Below are positions 7,592-9,748 of a stretch of 9,748 bases of DNA, piece by piece. Origin of the DNA: an uncultured Pseudomonadota bacterium (GTDB lineage: Bacteria > Pseudomonadota > Alphaproteobacteria > RUG11792); assembly GCA_902796745.1 (NCBI GenBank), contig CADBQC010000023.1:1-9748 (forward strand). Direction: 5' to 3'. The notes beneath the pieces were generated by a model that did no database searches, was not told where the DNA came from, and saw nothing but the letters and a program-made list of their open reading frames with translations. Made by a program: the position numbers and the translations under genes. Numbering within the stretch: position 1 is the stretch's first letter; each line of letters starts with the position of its first letter.

Positions 7592-7610
7592 CGCATTATA
7601 AATTTATGCG
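7592..7610. repeat. Small AT-rich hairpin in the 7433-7771 gap
   Basis: CGCAT (7592-7596) and ATGCG (7606-7610) flank a 9-nt A/T loop. No run of T follows on either strand, so it is not a classical terminator. The surrounding 339-nt gap otherwise holds promoter-like sites and the upstream region of the regulator gene. I see no further gene or structured RNA in it. Confidence 0.2.
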
Positions 7611-7629
7611 ATAAAAAATCAATTTTAAG

Positions 7630-7658
7630 TTGAAAAACATCTTGTTTTCTAATACAAT
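7630..7658 (+). promoter_or_regulatory. Sigma70-type promoter for the HTH-receiver gene
   Basis: TTGAAA (7630-7635), a 17-bp spacer and TACAAT (7653-7658) make the best promoter match in the window. It would start transcription near 7665 and leave a leader of about 107 nt before the ATG at 7772. A poorer copy, TTGAAA with TATCTA (7536-7564), lies upstream. Confidence 0.45.
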
Positions 7659-7739
7659 AAGAACAAATAAAAAGTTATACAACTATGACGATAACATCTA
7701 ACTCTTTATATTAGTGTAGACTAGACTTCCGTTAGGTGT

Positions 7740-7755
7740 GTTCGGAATGTTGAAC
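7740..7755. promoter_or_regulatory. GTTC-N8-GAAC dyad before the regulator gene
   Basis: GTTC and GAAC arms flank GGAATGTT in the predicted leader, 16 bp before the start codon. Cro/CI-type proteins often bind dyads near their own genes, so autoregulation is possible, but the arms are short and there is no other support. Confidence 0.2.
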
Positions 7756-7771
7756 GTTATTTGGAGTATTT

Positions 7772-8518
7772 ATGATGCAAGACAGTGGCGATATTCTGCT
7801 CGATGGCACTAAGAGTGGCAGGCTAAAACCTATAGATAAATTCATCGGTATGCAATTAAGAAAAGAGCGCAAGAAGCGAAAAATGAGCCTGACGGATGTT
7901 TCGGAGAACTTGGGTATTTCGTATCAGCAACTTCAAAAGTACGAGCAAGCTAAAAGTCGTGTTTCAGTCTCGACATTGTATGCGCTTTCAGAGCTGTATG
8001 GTCTCGAGATAAGCAACTTTTTCTTGTCAGTAGGTAATGAACTTTCCGCTTATGATGGGAGATATAGAATAAATTGCGGAACCGAGATGCGTGATATAAA
8101 CATTCTTGTTGCAGAGCCAGATCCGGCAGATGAAGCACTAATAAGGTGCGCTATGGAAGACATAGATAGCCTAAATGTATTGTTTGTTCATGATGGCGTG
8201 CAATCTCTAGAAGTTTTGAAGTATAAAACCCTCTGTCCGAATTTCCCGAAGCCTAATGTTGTATTCATGGATCCCTTCATAGCGAAACGGGATGGATTGA
8301 GTGTGTTAAAAGAGTTGAAGCGTGATGAGAAAACGAAAGAAATACCAGTTGTAATGCTGACAAATGTAATTGATTCTGAATTGGTTGAACGTGCATATAA
8401 ATTTGGGGTCTCTGGATATATTTTAAAAACCCAGAACCAAGACGTTTTTAAAGAAAGTATTACTGATTGCATAAAATATTGGACTAAGACGGTTATTGCG
8501 CCGATTGCCAGAGTATAA
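7772..8518 (+). CDS. Fused Cro/CI-type HTH and receiver-domain regulator
   Basis: A 248-aa protein with a DNA-binding domain followed by a response-regulator receiver, the reverse of the usual order. Residues about 23-84 form an XRE/Cro-CI helix-turn-helix with the alphaproteobacterial-looking GISYQQLQKYEQAKSRVS (48-65) and ending SNFF. Residues about 108-238 resemble a CheY-like receiver, nearest by eye to the Rcp1 subgroup: INILVAEPDPAD, phosphoacceptor Asp167 in VVFMDPF, Thr197 in VVMLTN and Lys219 in YILKT. The second acid of the metal-binding pair is replaced by Pro116 (E115-P116), so phosphorylation may be weak or absent, although D117 follows. The start has a good ribosome binding site (GGAG, five bases from the ATG); a second ATG is adjacent. 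No sensor kinase is present nearby. It is a predicted cytoplasmic transcription regulator of unknown targets. Confidence 0.85.
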   Translation: MMQDSGDILLDGTKSGRLKPIDKFIGMQLRKERKKRKMSLTDVSENLGISYQQLQKYEQAKSRVSVSTLYALSELYGLEISNFFLSVGNELSAYDGRYRINCGTEMRDINILVAEPDPADEALIRCAMEDIDSLNVLFVHDGVQSLEVLKYKTLCPNFPKPNVVFMDPFIAKRDGLSVLKELKRDEKTKEIPVVMLTNVIDSELVERAYKFGVSGYILKTQNQDVFKESITDCIKYWTKTVIAPIARV

Positions 8519-8531
8519 ATTTCTGTATAAG

Positions 8532-8555
8532 ATAATCATAGTTCTCTATGATTAT
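8532..8555 (+). promoter_or_regulatory. 10-bp hairpin between the regulator gene and bioB
   Basis: ATAATCATAG and CTATGATTAT form a perfect 10-bp stem around the tetraloop TTCT, extendable by a G-T pair. It starts 14 nt after the regulator stop and ends 16 nt before the bioB GTG. There is no T run and the stem has only two G-C pairs, so it is a poor terminator. It could instead be an operator dyad or a translation-affecting structure near the bioB start. Confidence 0.4.
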
Positions 8556-8571
8556 TCGCGAGTAGCCACTA

Positions 8572-9498
8572 GTGTTTGATTTTGTGAAGGCTAATGAGCT
8601 GTTTAATAAGCCGTTGTTAGAGTTGCTATACCGGGCGCAAACTGTGCATAGGCAAAATTTCGATATCACCAAAATGCAGTTATGTACATTGTTGAGTATT
8701 CAAACCGGAGGTTGTCCTGAGGATTGCGCATATTGTGCACAGTCTAAAAGAAACAAAAATCGCCCGCCGATGGAAAGAATAACCGATTTGGATGAAATAA
8801 TAAAATCAGCACGAGAAGCTAAGGAAATGGGAGCTAGCCGGTTTTGTTTAGGCGCTTCCGGAAGAAAACCTGGAGCTGAACTGTTGGATCTGGTTTGTAA
8901 GGCCATTATTGAAATAAAAAAACTTGGATTAAAAGCATGTTGTTGCATGGGAACACTAAATGAAGATGAAGTAGTTCGGCTTAAATCCAGTGGATTGGAT
9001 TACTATAATCACAATATCGACACTTCTCCAGAATATTATAAAAATATCATTACAACCAGAACCATCGAGGAACGCATGAAGACTTTGGCTTTGTGCCAAC
9101 GACATGGCATAAAAATTTGTACGGGTGGCATACTGGGTATCGGCGAATCGAATAAAGATCGAATAAATATGTTGTTAAAACTTAAGTCATTAGACAAAGA
9201 TCCAGAGCTTATAACTATAAACAAATTGGTAAAAATTCCAGGAACTCCCTTGGAAGATGCTCCAGAAATAGAGGCGTTTGACTTGGTGAGGTTTTTGGCA
9301 TTAGCGCGGATAATGTTTCCTCAATCATACCTCAAGCTCTCGGCTGGGCGGGAAACTATGTCTGATGAATTGCAAGCCCTCTGTTTTTTCGCTGGAGTGA
9401 ATTCCATTTTTGTTGGCAAAAAACTTTTGACAGTGAATAATTCGCGCTATACGGATGATCTTGCACTGCTTAAAAAACTGGGTTTTTCAAAAGATTAA
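8572..9498 (+). CDS. bioB: Biotin synthase
   Basis: This radical-SAM enzyme inserts sulfur into dethiobiotin in the last step of biotin synthesis. The [4Fe-4S] cluster motif is C48-x3-C52-x2-C55 in TGGCPEDCAYCAQS. Ligands matching E. coli's [2Fe-2S] site are present: C92 (FCLGA), C123, C183 (ICTGGILGIGE) and R260 (KLSAGRE). YYNHNIDTSPEYY (144-156) is also characteristic. At 308 residues it is slightly shorter than the usual 315-345, trimmed at the ends, with no key residue missing. The start is GTG at 8572; an in-frame TAG lies 12 bases upstream and no Shine-Dalgarno sequence is evident. No other bio gene is in the window. It follows the regulator gene on the same strand after 53 nt containing a hairpin. 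A terminator-like hairpin follows it. Confidence 0.95.
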   Translation: MFDFVKANELFNKPLLELLYRAQTVHRQNFDITKMQLCTLLSIQTGGCPEDCAYCAQSKRNKNRPPMERITDLDEIIKSAREAKEMGASRFCLGASGRKPGAELLDLVCKAIIEIKKLGLKACCCMGTLNEDEVVRLKSSGLDYYNHNIDTSPEYYKNIITTRTIEERMKTLALCQRHGIKICTGGILGIGESNKDRINMLLKLKSLDKDPELITINKLVKIPGTPLEDAPEIEAFDLVRFLALARIMFPQSYLKLSAGRETMSDELQALCFFAGVNSIFVGKKLLTVNNSRYTDDLALLKKLGFSKD

Positions 9499-9500
9499 TA

Positions 9501-9538
9501 ACTTCAAATGGAACCGGAATATTGGTTCCCTTTGAAGT
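9501..9538. terminator. Strong hairpin between convergent gene ends
   Basis: ACTTCAAA pairs with TTTGAAGT, then after one mismatch GGAACC pairs with GGTTCC around the loop GGAATATT, giving 14 bp in total. It begins two bases after the bioB stop. T-rich sequence follows on both strands, though no pure T run, so it could end both bioB and the leftward edge gene. The stretch 9539-9622 beyond it holds nothing else that I recognise. Confidence 0.6.
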
Positions 9539-9622
9539 ATTGTTGTATTATAGCTTACTCAGTATTATTTGAAGATAGCACGTCAACATTTTGTGAGCTA
9601 TGTTGTTCCTTTAGCCTTATTC

Positions 9623-9748
9623 TTAGTCTGCTCCAAAAATCATTTGGGCACCTGTTTCTATCGTAACTCTTTGAGAAGCTGTTAGTTTTGCCGTTTTGTG
9701 AAATGTCCAATTATTACTGATGGTAACAGGATCATCTCCAGCTAATTC
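9623..9748 (-). CDS. C-terminal end of an unidentified leftward gene (partial)
   Basis: On the leftward strand a frame is open from the window edge for 41 codons, through GAQMIFGAD, to a TAA at 9625-9623. The composition is protein-like and threonine-rich (KLTASQRVTIETGAQ), and base composition is less AT-rich than the adjoining gap. Such wording is seen in repetitive surface proteins, but 41 residues are too few to assign a family. The hairpin at 9501-9538 could be its terminator. Confidence 0.45.
   Translation of the reverse strand, partial: ELAGDDPVTISNNWTFHKTAKLTASQRVTIETGAQMIFGAD

Noticed and set aside
8525..8534. Possible BioR-type box before bioB
   Set aside because: TATAAGATAA matches only about half of the palindromic consensus I remember, and AT-rich sequence makes chance matches likely.

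Overview
This window is AT-rich (about two-thirds A+T by eye) and carries compactly arranged single-copy bacterial genes. The lytic transglycosylase lipoprotein, the Cro/CI-type DNA-binding domain and the SurA-like chaperone look alphaproteobacterial. The base composition and frequent non-ATG starts would fit a host-associated lineage such as Holosporales or Rickettsiales, but that placement is inference. The standard genetic code applies: TGA is used as a stop and Trp is TGG.

Layout. Positions 1-307 are mostly non-coding, with a possible start of a leftward gene at the edge. An exported glycoside-hydrolase-like protein (308-1357, +) converges with a leftward pair: a lytic transglycosylase lipoprotein followed by a long MmcQ/YjbR-family protein (2623-1359). 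A divergent promoter region (2624-2891) separates these from pssA and recF (+), which overlap by 26 bp. The 3' end of recF runs into an oppositely oriented tRNA-Thr(CGT) gene. Then come surA and a YmdB-type metallophosphoesterase (+), coupled by an ATGA overlap, and a leftward tRNA-Pro with the unusual anticodon AGG. After a 339-nt gap with promoter-like sequences come a fused HTH-receiver regulator and bioB (+), with a 10-bp hairpin between them. A strong hairpin follows bioB, and the C-terminal end of an unidentified leftward gene runs off the right edge.

Functions. The genes serve envelope biogenesis (PssA phospholipid synthesis, SurA outer-membrane protein folding, a murein-cleaving lipoprotein, an exported hydrolase-like protein), DNA repair (RecF), biotin synthesis (BioB), translation (two tRNAs) and regulation (HTH-receiver protein, YmdB-type phosphodiesterase). 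This is a housekeeping region. I see no mobile element, CRISPR array, toxin-antitoxin pair or obvious new multi-gene system. The items most worth a second look are the tRNA-Pro(AGG), the recF/tRNA-Thr antisense overlap, the HTH-then-receiver regulator with a changed acidic pocket, and the long-form YjbR gene paired with a transglycosylase lipoprotein.
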